From: Planctomycetota bacterium
GTDB lineage: Bacteria; Planctomycetota; SZUA-567; JAKLDR01
NCBI GenBank assembly: GCA_022703445.1
Contig: JAKLDR010000017.1
Coordinates: 1-58,039 of the forward strand
Reading direction: 5' to 3'
Length of the DNA stretch: 58,039 bases
Position numbers and translations under genes: made by a program. The notes under the pieces were generated by a model. That model was not told the origin of the DNA, searched no databases, and was given only the letters and a program-made list of their open reading frames with translations. The stretch's first letter is position 1, and the number at the start of each line of letters is the position of its first letter. Below, piece by piece: positions 8,396-16,417 of the stretch.

Positions 8396-10981
8396 ATGAG
8401 AGTGAAACTGACCACTTTGTTGCTGATGATCTGTCCGGCCCTCGCCGCCGGCGAAGCCTCGTTCAGCACCAAACCCTCGGCGGCGAAGGACGGCGACAAG
8501 GTGAAGATCGCCTTCGCCGTCGCCGCCTCGACCGACGTGGAAGTCGCGGTGCTCGCCGCCGACGGCAAGGTGGTGCGCCACCTCGCCGCCGGCGTGCTCG
8601 GCGGGAAGAACCCGCCCCCCGAGCCGCTCAAGGCCGGTCTCTCCCAGGAGATGGCCTGGGACGGCAAGGACGACTTCGGCAAGGCCGCGGCCGGCGGCCC
8701 GTTCAAGATCCGGGTTCGGGCCGGCACCGGCGTCAAGTTCGGCCGGTTCATCGGCGAGGACCCCTGCAACTTCGGGGCCATCGAGAGCCTGGTCCCGGAC
8801 GAGGCCGGGAACATCTACGTGACCGCCGCGGGCCGCTGTGGCAACCAGATGGCCATGGTCCTGCGGGTCTTCGACTCGGAGGGCCGATACCTACGCGAGA
8901 TGGCGCCCTTCCCGGCGGACCTGCCGGCCGGCGCCATGAAGGAGGTCGCCCGCTGGGACGAGGAGGCCAAGGCCTGGAGGCCGCGCAACCTCCGCAACCT
9001 CAACCCTGACTTCTACGGCCAGCCCGGCGGTTACTGGGGCAATCCGACCTTCACGCTGGTGGGGGCCGGCAGCAAGACCGGCGTGATCATGACCGAGGGC
9101 AGCCGAATCCGCCGCCTGGCGCCGGACGGATCCGTCGTCGGCGGCTCGTTCGGCGGGGATGCCATCTGGGGCAAGAAGGGCCTGCACAACACCGGCGGTG
9201 GCCCGCTCTACCTGGCCGTCTCTCCGGACGGGAAGTACCTGTACCTCTCGGGCCCCTATTCCTCAAAGACCGCCTACGGCCACGAGTTCGATCCGGCCTT
9301 CCCGCCTGGACGGGTATACCGCATGGAGATCGGCAAGGGTACCATGGAGCCGTTTGTCACGCTGCCGGTCATAGGGGAGAACCCGGCCAAGGCCGGCCTG
9401 GGCTGGTGCAGCAAGCACATCGCCTTCGCCGGCAACTACACCGTGCCGCACGGGCCGGTCCACGGCGTGGCCGTTGACAAGGACGGCAACCTGCTGGTCG
9501 CCGACCAGGATAACCAGCGCGTGGCGGTCTTCTCGCCCGACGGCAAGGAACTAGGCAAGATCGACGTGCCCTACCCGGACCTGGTCGCCGTCCACCCCAG
9601 GAGCGGCGCGGTCTACGTGGTCACGAAGGAGATAAAGGGTTACCAGAACTACAAGAAGACTTTGCTGAAGTTTTCCGGCTGGAAGGACGGCAAGCAGCAG
9701 GCCAGCCTGGACCTGGGCAGCGACGGGGCGGCCATGCCCCAGATGTCCCTGGCGGCCGGAGAGAAAGCCACGGTCCTGTGGGTCTGCGGCGTGAAGGGCG
9801 GCCTAGTGCCATTCGAGGACAAGGGCGCGACGCTCGAGCCGGCCAAGATCACGTTCGGCCCCAAGGTCGACGTCCCCGTCTACTGGGCGCGCATGTCCAC
9901 CGACTACGAGCGGGACGAAATCTACGTCAACGACGGCGGCGCGGGGCAGTGGCGCTACAACGGCGCGACCGGCGAAGGCGGCCGGCTCAAGAAGAACGGC
10001 AAGCCCTTCAACGGCCCGGAGGTGGCCGTGGGCTACGACGGATTGCTCTACGTCCGGAGCGGAGACGGCTACTCCGGCCCGCTGGAGCGCTACACCCACG
10101 ACCTGGACCCGGCCCCGTACAAGGAGACCGGCACGCACGTGCTCTCCGGCTACATCTACAGCCGGATGGGCAACGGCTTCGCCGAGCGCGGCCTGGGCGC
10201 CGGCCCGGACGGCAAGGTCTACACGACCTTCATGTACAAGTGGGTGGCCTACGCCATGGGCGGTTTCGGGCCGGACGGCAAGCCGCTCCATGGCAAGTAC
10301 CTGGAAGGGTCCTTCCCCGGCGGGAAGGGCTACCCGCCGGACCTCAAGGCCGCGGTCATCGGCCCGCTGCCGCAGATGAACGGCGGCATCCGCGTGGACC
10401 TCAAGGGCGACATCTACACCGGGCTGATGTACCGCCCCAAGGACTGCGTCCCGCCCAAGGGCTTCGAGAAGGACCAGGGCTACCGCGTCTCGGTCGGCAG
10501 CGTCGTCCGGTTCTCCCCCGAACAGGGCGGGACTATGCCCGGCAACGACGGGGCCGCCCAGTCCGCGACCATCGAGGGCGTCAAGCAGGCCTATCCCGGG
10601 CTGGCGCCGTTCAGCAGCGCCGCCGAGGCCTTCGGCGGCAACTCCTGCTGCGTCTGCCGCGTGCCGCGCTTCGACCTGGACCCCTACGGCCGGCTGATCC
10701 TGCCCAATGCCATGACCAATTCGGCGCTGCTCTACGACAACGCCGGGAACGTGATCCTCGAGTTCGGCCGGTACGGCAACTTCGACTCGCTGTACGTTAA
10801 CCCCAACACCGAGACCGGCAAGGCCAAGAAGCCCACCGTGGCCGGGCCGGAAATTCCGCTCGGCTGGCCGACCTGCGCTGGCTTCAGCGAGAAGGCCTTC
10901 TACGTGCTCGACACCTACAACCGCCGGGCGGTGCGGGTCGACCCGACGTGGAAGACGGAGGAGACGTGCGAGGTGAAGTGA
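8396..10981 (+). CDS. Secreted FlgD-Ig/beta-propeller protein, paralogue 2
   Basis: 861 residues from the ATG at MRVKLTTLLLMICPALAAGEA, which gives a clean signal peptide and follows GGGAGACG; an upstream in-frame ATG would add eight residues and overlap the repeat zone, so I reject it. The FlgD-like Ig domain spans ~30-110, nearly the same as in paralogue 1 (VLAADGKVVRHLAAGVLGGK). NHL-like segments follow (HGVAVDKDGNLLVADQDNQR, IRVDLKGDIYTGLM, YDNAGNVILEFG). The conserved CxC is C752/C754 in SCCVCR. It ends EETCEVK. Closest relative in the window is the preceding gene. Function unknown; probably an extracellular binding or scaffold protein. Confidence 0.82.
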   Translation: MRVKLTTLLLMICPALAAGEASFSTKPSAAKDGDKVKIAFAVAASTDVEVAVLAADGKVVRHLAAGVLGGKNPPPEPLKAGLSQEMAWDGKDDFGKAAAGGPFKIRVRAGTGVKFGRFIGEDPCNFGAIESLVPDEAGNIYVTAAGRCGNQMAMVLRVFDSEGRYLREMAPFPADLPAGAMKEVARWDEEAKAWRPRNLRNLNPDFYGQPGGYWGNPTFTLVGAGSKTGVIMTEGSRIRRLAPDGSVVGGSFGGDAIWGKKGLHNTGGGPLYLAVSPDGKYLYLSGPYSSKTAYGHEFDPAFPPGRVYRMEIGKGTMEPFVTLPVIGENPAKAGLGWCSKHIAFAGNYTVPHGPVHGVAVDKDGNLLVADQDNQRVAVFSPDGKELGKIDVPYPDLVAVHPRSGAVYVVTKEIKGYQNYKKTLLKFSGWKDGKQQASLDLGSDGAAMPQMSLAAGEKATVLWVCGVKGGLVPFEDKGATLEPAKITFGPKVDVPVYWARMSTDYERDEIYVNDGGAGQWRYNGATGEGGRLKKNGKPFNGPEVAVGYDGLLYVRSGDGYSGPLERYTHDLDPAPYKETGTHVLSGYIYSRMGNGFAERGLGAGPDGKVYTTFMYKWVAYAMGGFGPDGKPLHGKYLEGSFPGGKGYPPDLKAAVIGPLPQMNGGIRVDLKGDIYTGLMYRPKDCVPPKGFEKDQGYRVSVGSVVRFSPEQGGTMPGNDGAAQSATIEGVKQAYPGLAPFSSAAEAFGGNSCCVCRVPRFDLDPYGRLILPNAMTNSALLYDNAGNVILEFGRYGNFDSLYVNPNTETGKAKKPTVAGPEIPLGWPTCAGFSEKAFYVLDTYNRRAVRVDPTWKTEETCEVK

Positions 10982-10994
10982 GCGTTGCCCGAAA

Positions 10995-11039
10995 GGTTCG
11001 ACCCCTCAGAAGAGTCGGGCCGGTCCGACTGGTCTGACA
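10995..11039. repeat. Five-nonamer repeat (45 bp)
   Basis: Five in-phase 9-bp words: GGTTCGACC, CCTCAGAAG, AGTCGGGCC, GGTCCGACT, GGTCTGACA. It is more degenerate than its relatives at 8328 and 13653 and forms only a weak stem (AGTCGG with CCGACT). It lies 13 bases after the stop of the upstream gene and ends 14 bases before the next start. Confidence 0.7.
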
Positions 11040-11053
11040 AAGGAGTGGGGACA

Positions 11054-13639
11054 ATGAAGACAGCTGCAGCCACCTTCCTGTGCGCCTTGCTCTGGACGGT
11101 CTCTTCGGCCGCCGGCGAACCGGCGTTCACCGCCAAGCCCTCGGCCGCCAAGGCCGGCGACGGTGCCAAGATCAGCTTCGGGGTCTCCGCACCGACCGAC
11201 GTGGAAGTGGCAGTGCTCGACGCCAAGGGCGCGGTGGTCCGCCACCTGGCCGCAGGGGTGCTCGGCAAGAATGCCCCCGAACCCTTCAAGAAGGACGTTC
11301 TGGCCCAGGAGATTGCCTGGGACGGCAGGGACGACACGGGCAAGCCCGCGGCCGGCGGGCCGTTCAAGGCCCGAGTGTCGCTGGGCGCCAAGCCCAGGCT
11401 CGACAAGCACGTGGGCTGGGACGGCAACACCCTGGGCGGCATCGTGGGCGTGGCCGTCGGCAAGGGCGGCGAGGTCTTTGTGCTGTCCTCCGAGTACTAC
11501 CGCGGCGGAACGGACCTGCGCGTGCTCGACAAGGACGGCAAGTACCTGCGCACCATCATGCCCTACTCCGCGGCCACGCCGAAGGAGCGGACCACCCCGG
11601 TCGGCCACCTGGAGATCGACGGCGAGAGGCTGCCCATCGTCTTCAACGGCCTGGGCAAGACCACCCACACACTGACCAGCGGCATGCGTCAGCAGAACAT
11701 GGCCTGGCACCCCAAGGGTTACGTGGTCATGGTCAGCGCACTCGGGAGCATGGCCGAGCACGGGCCGATGCGGCACCTCCTGGCCGTGCACCCCGAGGGC
11801 GGGGCCCCCGAGGGCGTGCCCTTCGTCGGCCCGCGGCTGCGCAAGCCCACCGGCTTCAAGGGCGGGGCCGGGGAGGGCACGGCCGGCTGCTTCGACCACA
11901 TCGCCGCGAGCGCCGACGGCGAATACGTCTACCTTTCCGTCAACGGCTACAGCCGCCTGGACGCCAAACAGCACGCCGTCTACCGCATGAAGTGGTCGGA
12001 CGCGGAGCTCGGCGCGCCGTGGCTGGGCAAGGGCGAGGCCGGCGCCGACGACGAGCGCTTCAACGGTCCCGCGGGCCTGGCCGTCGACAAAGAGGGACGG
12101 GTCTACGTCTGCGACTACGGCAATAACAGGGTGATGGTCTTCGACAAGGACGGCAAGCTCCTTGGCAAGTTCGCGGCCGACAAGCCGCACCAGATCGCCG
12201 TCCACCCGGCGACCGGGGACATCTACGTCTTCTCGGTCAACATGTCTCCGGGCTGGGCGCGGCTGCTGGGTGCCGAGGGCGTGCTCCGCAAGTTCGGGCC
12301 TTGGGGCAAAGGAGAGCCTAAGGAGGTCGCGAAGCTCGACGCCAAGGGCATGGGCTTGATGGCGCTGGACCCCGCCTCCTCCCCGGCGCGGCTGTGGCTG
12401 GCCGGGGCCGGGCTCGTCCCGGTCACCGACAAGGGCGCGGCGCTCGAGGCCGGCGCCTCGGTGGCCAACGGCAACGGGCTGGGCATGGCCGGGTTCATCT
12501 CCGGCGACCCGGCGCGCAACCGCGTCCTGATCTACCTCTACGAAACCCAGAAGCCCACCGTGCACAGCCTGGATCTGGCCACCGGCAAGCGCACGCCGTT
12601 CTGCGGCGGCACGGCCACCGCCCTGGACCGCGATGGCAACGTCTACACGATGGGCGGCCGGGACAGCACCATCTACCGCTTTGACCCGGCGGGCAAGCCC
12701 CTGCCCTTCGCGGGCACCGGCTCCCACAAGATTGCCACCAAGGGCTGGCGCGGCTACGGCCCGAGCATGGGTATCGGGGGCATCGCCGTCGGCGCCGGCG
12801 GGGACATCTACGTGATGCGCACCTCTAACGTGGGATTCCTCGTCGGACGCGTGGACGTCTACGGCCCCGATGGCAAGCTCAAGAAGGAGGACCTCGTCGA
12901 CGGCCTGAGCGGCACTGGCTCCGGCCTGGCCGTGGACGCGGCCGGCAACGTCTACGTCGGCGAGAATCTCAAACCCGCCGATGCCCCCCTGCCTGCGGAG
13001 TTCACCGGCAAGGTCCCGGACAAGCCCTGGGTCTGGTGGAAGGCCAAGCGCGAGGCCCCCTGGGACTACCCGTACTGCAACCCCTACCTCTTCGACCTGG
13101 GTTCGGTCTTCAAATTTGGCCCAGAGGGCGGCGTCTTCTACGGTCACAACCAGGGCCTGCTCAAGGACCCCAAGTTCGAGGCGCGGCCGGCCGACAAGCT
13201 CGAGGCCGCCCCGGCCGGCGCGGTCAGCCTGCGCACCTCCTGTCTGCGCGCCGAGATCAAGGTGGCCGGCGCCAAGTGGCGCCACCCCGGCATGGGCCCG
13301 GTGCCCGGCACCGACGGCCCCAGCGGCGACCCGGGCTGCGTCTGCTACAACTCGCACCTGGCGGCCGACCCCTACGGCCGGGTCTACGTACCCAACGTCT
13401 TCCGCTTCTCGGTGGAGATGCTCGACACCGGCGGCAACCCGATCGCACGGATCGGGCGCTACGGCAACGCCGACAGCGCCGGTCCGGGATCGAAGGTCCC
13501 CGAGCCGGAGATCGGCCTGATCTGGCCGGCCTTCGTGTCCTGGGGCGGCGGGAAGATCTTCATCTCCGACGCGGTCAACCACCGCGTGACAGTGGTGAAG
13601 TTCGAGCATGTGGCCGAGGAGATGTGCGAGCTGAAGTGA
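11054..13639 (+). CDS. Secreted FlgD-Ig/beta-propeller protein, paralogue 3
   Basis: 861 residues from ATG at 11054 (MKTAAATFLCALLWTVSSAAGEP, a clear signal peptide), preceded by AGGAGTGGGG. An upstream TTG would translate the nonamer repeat and is rejected. The FlgD-like Ig domain is at ~30-108 (VEVAVLDAKGAVVRHLAAG). Propeller segments include AGLAVDKEGRVYVCDYGNNR, GGIAVGAGGDIYVM and SGLAVDAAGNVYVGEN. The late conserved segment carries C762/C764 (GCVCYNSH) followed by YGRVYVPN, then IGRYGNADSAGPGSK. It ends EEMCELK. It is much closer to paralogue 4 than to 1 and 2. Function is not known. Confidence 0.82.
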   Translation: MKTAAATFLCALLWTVSSAAGEPAFTAKPSAAKAGDGAKISFGVSAPTDVEVAVLDAKGAVVRHLAAGVLGKNAPEPFKKDVLAQEIAWDGRDDTGKPAAGGPFKARVSLGAKPRLDKHVGWDGNTLGGIVGVAVGKGGEVFVLSSEYYRGGTDLRVLDKDGKYLRTIMPYSAATPKERTTPVGHLEIDGERLPIVFNGLGKTTHTLTSGMRQQNMAWHPKGYVVMVSALGSMAEHGPMRHLLAVHPEGGAPEGVPFVGPRLRKPTGFKGGAGEGTAGCFDHIAASADGEYVYLSVNGYSRLDAKQHAVYRMKWSDAELGAPWLGKGEAGADDERFNGPAGLAVDKEGRVYVCDYGNNRVMVFDKDGKLLGKFAADKPHQIAVHPATGDIYVFSVNMSPGWARLLGAEGVLRKFGPWGKGEPKEVAKLDAKGMGLMALDPASSPARLWLAGAGLVPVTDKGAALEAGASVANGNGLGMAGFISGDPARNRVLIYLYETQKPTVHSLDLATGKRTPFCGGTATALDRDGNVYTMGGRDSTIYRFDPAGKPLPFAGTGSHKIATKGWRGYGPSMGIGGIAVGAGGDIYVMRTSNVGFLVGRVDVYGPDGKLKKEDLVDGLSGTGSGLAVDAAGNVYVGENLKPADAPLPAEFTGKVPDKPWVWWKAKREAPWDYPYCNPYLFDLGSVFKFGPEGGVFYGHNQGLLKDPKFEARPADKLEAAPAGAVSLRTSCLRAEIKVAGAKWRHPGMGPVPGTDGPSGDPGCVCYNSHLAADPYGRVYVPNVFRFSVEMLDTGGNPIARIGRYGNADSAGPGSKVPEPEIGLIWPAFVSWGGGKIFISDAVNHRVTVVKFEHVAEEMCELK

Positions 13640-13652
13640 ACGCCCCTTCGTC

Positions 13653-13697
13653 GGTCCGACCGGTCAGACTGGTCGGACCAGTCCGACTAGTCTGACA
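13653..13697. repeat. Five-nonamer palindromic repeat (45 bp), hairpin
   Basis: Five perfect-phase 9-bp words: GGTCCGACC, GGTCAGACT, GGTCGGACC, AGTCCGACT, AGTCTGACA (consensus RGTCNGACN, each nearly palindromic itself). Bases 13663-13696 form a ~16-bp stem with one G-T pair and a 2-base loop. It starts 13 bases after a stop codon and ends 17 bases before the next start. Confidence 0.88.
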
Positions 13698-13714
13698 TAA
13701 GGAACTGGAGACGG

Positions 13715-16309
13715 ATGAGAACTACCCTAGCAGCCTCCCTTCTGTGCGCCACACTCTGCGCCGCCTGGTCGGCCGCCGGCGAGCCCTCCTTCACCGCCAA
13801 GCCGACGGCCGCCAAGGCCGGCGACGGCGCGAAGATCAGCTTCGCCGTCTCCGCGCCGACCGACGTCGAGGTGGCGGTGCTCGCCGCCGACGGCAAGGTC
13901 GTCCGCCACCTGGCGGCGGGCCTGCTCGGCAAGTCGGCGCCCGAGCCCTTCAAGAAGGACGCCCTCGCCCAGGAGGTCGTCTGGGACGGCAAGGATGACG
14001 CCGGCAAGCCCGCGGCCGGCGGGCCCTTCAAGGCCCGCGTTTCGCTGGGCGCCAAGCCGAAGTTCGAGAGAATCGCCGGCTGGGACGGGGCCACCCTGGG
14101 CTCCTCGGTCGCCGGCATGGTCGTCGGCAAGGGCGGCGAACTCTTCGTCATCGACAGCGACCGCGGCTGGGGCCGGGCCGGCATCCGGGTCTTCGACAAG
14201 GACGGCAAGTACCTCCGGACCATCGTGCCCTATCCGGCGAACACCCCCAAGGAGCGTGCCGCCGGCGTCTTCGGCCTGGAGGTCGACGGCGAACGCTTTC
14301 CGATGGTGGCCAGCGGCCACTGCGGCAGCCTGGTACCGCTCTTCGCCGGGGTGAAGACCCAGACGCCGGCGTGGCACCCCAAGGGCCACCTGGTGCTCTT
14401 CAGTGCGGTGGGCACCATCGCCGAGCACGGGCCGCCGCGGTACTTGCTCGCCATGCATCCGGAGGGCGGCGCGCCCGAGGGCGTGGGCTTCGTCGGCCCA
14501 CAGCTCCGCGCGCCGATCGGCTTCATGGGCGGCGCCGGCGAGCGCGACCACAACTTCTACGACCATCTGGCGGTCAGCCCCGACGGCGAATACGTCTACC
14601 TCACCACCTTCAAGCTCTACGACAAGAGCCAGCCGCACGCCGTCTACCGCGTCAAGTGGTCCGACAAGGAGCTCGGCGCGCCATTCCTGGGGAAGCTCGG
14701 CGAGTCCGGCGCCGACGACGCGCACTTCAACAACCCCCAGGGTCTGGCCGTCGACAAAGCCGGGAACCTCTACGTCTGCGACCGCGGCAACAACCGCGTC
14801 ATGGTCTTCGACAAGGACGGCAAGCTCCTCGGCAAGTTCGCGGTCGAACACCCCTATGAGGTGGCCGTGCACAACGGCACCGGCGAGATCTACACGGTCA
14901 GCCGCAAGTGTCCGGCCGACCGCAACGAGAAGATTCCCCCGGTCCGGGTCAGCAAGTTCTCGCCGTGGGGCAAGGGCGAGCCCAAGGAGTTGGCGCGGAT
15001 CGAGGCCGGGATCTCGGCCATCGCACTCGACCCTGAGTCAACGCCCGCGCGGATCTGGGGCGAGTCAGGCAGGGGCATCGTCCAGCTGCTCGACAAGGGC
15101 GCGGCCCTGGAGGTCGGCGCGACCATAACGAGTTCCAACGGACTGGCCTTCCCGATGTTCATCGCCGCCGACCCGGCCCGTGACCGGGTGCTGGTCCGCG
15201 AGAAGTCCGGCGGCCTTTTCACGCTCGACCTCAAGAGCAACAAGATCAGTCCGCTGGGCCTCAAGGGCACCGACCCGGCACTCGACCGCGACGGCAACAT
15301 CTACATCATGGACGGCTACGGGACGAACTCCATGTCCCGCTATGCGCCCGACGGCAAGCCGCTGCCCTTCGCGGCTACCGGCTCGCACAAGCTCGCCACC
15401 GGCGTCTACCGCGGCTACGGCCCGGACATGGGTCTGCGCGGACACTGTGTGGCGCCGAACGGCGACATCTACCTGATCCGCTCCTGCAACGTCGGCGCGG
15501 GCGCGGGCGGCGGGGCCGGCGCGGTGGTCGACGTCTTCGGCCCGGACGGCAAGCCCAAGAAGACGCCGCTCGTGAACGGCCTGGGCACCGGCGATTGCGG
15601 CCTGGGCGTGGACGCCGCCGGCAACGTCTACGTGGGCGTCAACGTCAAGCCCAAGGACAAGCCGGTGCCGGAGGCCTTCGCCGGCAAGGTGCTGATCGAG
15701 CCCTACGTCTGGTGGCGGAAGTTCAAGCGCGAGCCGCCCTGGCACTACCTCTACTACAACCCGTACCTCTATCACTGGGGCTCGGTGATGAAGTTCGGCC
15801 CGGAGGGCGGGGTCTTCTACGGCAACTCCATGCCGGTGCCGGACAAGAACGCGGCGCCGACCTTGACGCTGGCCGAGGCCCCGGCCGACGCCGTGGCTCT
15901 CAAGACCGGCTACCTGGGCCGCGACCTCAAGGTCGCCGGCATGAAGTGGCGCTACGCCGGCTACGGGCCGGTGCCGACCTCCGACACCAACTGGGGCGAC
16001 CCGTCCTGCATCTGCATGACCGCGCGGCTGGCCGCCGACGAGTACGGCCGGGTCTTCGCGCCTAACCCGTACCGCTTCTCGGTGGAGATGCTCGACGCCG
16101 GCGGCAACCAGATCGCCCGCATCGGCCGCTACGGCAACGCCGACAGCGCCGGGCCGGGCAGCAAGGTGCCCGAGCCGGAGATCGCCTTTGCCTGGCCGGC
16201 CTTCGTCTCGGTCGCCGGCGGCAAGGTCTACGTCGGCGACCCGGACAGCCGCCGGATCAGCGTGATCCGCTTCGAGCACGCAGCGGAGGAGACGTTCGAG
16301 GTGAAGTGA
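13715..16309 (+). CDS. Secreted FlgD-Ig/beta-propeller protein, paralogue 4
   Basis: 864 residues, signal peptide LAASLLCATLCAAWSAAGEP, FlgD-like Ig domain at ~30-108, then NHL-like repeats (QGLAVDKAGNLYVCDRGNNR, CGLGVDAAGNVYVGVN). The family CxC is C765/C767 (SCICMT), followed by YGRVFAPN and IGRYGNADSAGPGSK. It ends EETFEVK, the only family member whose last motif has Phe instead of Cys. Very similar to paralogue 3 along the whole length, so this pair is the most recent duplication among the four. Ribosome site GGAGAC lies upstream. Exact role unknown. Confidence 0.82.
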   Translation: MRTTLAASLLCATLCAAWSAAGEPSFTAKPTAAKAGDGAKISFAVSAPTDVEVAVLAADGKVVRHLAAGLLGKSAPEPFKKDALAQEVVWDGKDDAGKPAAGGPFKARVSLGAKPKFERIAGWDGATLGSSVAGMVVGKGGELFVIDSDRGWGRAGIRVFDKDGKYLRTIVPYPANTPKERAAGVFGLEVDGERFPMVASGHCGSLVPLFAGVKTQTPAWHPKGHLVLFSAVGTIAEHGPPRYLLAMHPEGGAPEGVGFVGPQLRAPIGFMGGAGERDHNFYDHLAVSPDGEYVYLTTFKLYDKSQPHAVYRVKWSDKELGAPFLGKLGESGADDAHFNNPQGLAVDKAGNLYVCDRGNNRVMVFDKDGKLLGKFAVEHPYEVAVHNGTGEIYTVSRKCPADRNEKIPPVRVSKFSPWGKGEPKELARIEAGISAIALDPESTPARIWGESGRGIVQLLDKGAALEVGATITSSNGLAFPMFIAADPARDRVLVREKSGGLFTLDLKSNKISPLGLKGTDPALDRDGNIYIMDGYGTNSMSRYAPDGKPLPFAATGSHKLATGVYRGYGPDMGLRGHCVAPNGDIYLIRSCNVGAGAGGGAGAVVDVFGPDGKPKKTPLVNGLGTGDCGLGVDAAGNVYVGVNVKPKDKPVPEAFAGKVLIEPYVWWRKFKREPPWHYLYYNPYLYHWGSVMKFGPEGGVFYGNSMPVPDKNAAPTLTLAEAPADAVALKTGYLGRDLKVAGMKWRYAGYGPVPTSDTNWGDPSCICMTARLAADEYGRVFAPNPYRFSVEMLDAGGNQIARIGRYGNADSAGPGSKVPEPEIAFAWPAFVSVAGGKVYVGDPDSRRISVIRFEHAAEETFEVK

Positions 16310-16315
16310 GAACCG

Positions 16316-16396
16316 GGTGACAGGTGGAGGGTGGATGACGGAAGGTCCGGAAACACGTTTCCCTTGCTCTGCGCCTTCCACCATCCACCTTCAACC
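16316..16396. repeat. Heptamer-phased inverted repeat
   Basis: The left arm (16316-16350) is five 7-bp words: GGTGACA, GGTGGAG, GGTGGAT, GACGGAA, GGTCCGG. The right arm (16376-16396) is three words which on the other strand read GGTTGAA, GGTGGAT, GGTGGAA. The arms can pair as an imperfect hairpin around a 25-base loop. It begins 6 bases after the stop of the propeller gene and ends 21 bases before the next ATG. Confidence 0.75.
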
Positions 16397-16417
16397 AATT
16401 GCGACAGGAGGCCCATC

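Noticed and set aside
11006..13609. An 867-codon minus-strand frame
   Set aside because: Antisense to propeller paralogue 3, with no recognisable domain or ribosome site.
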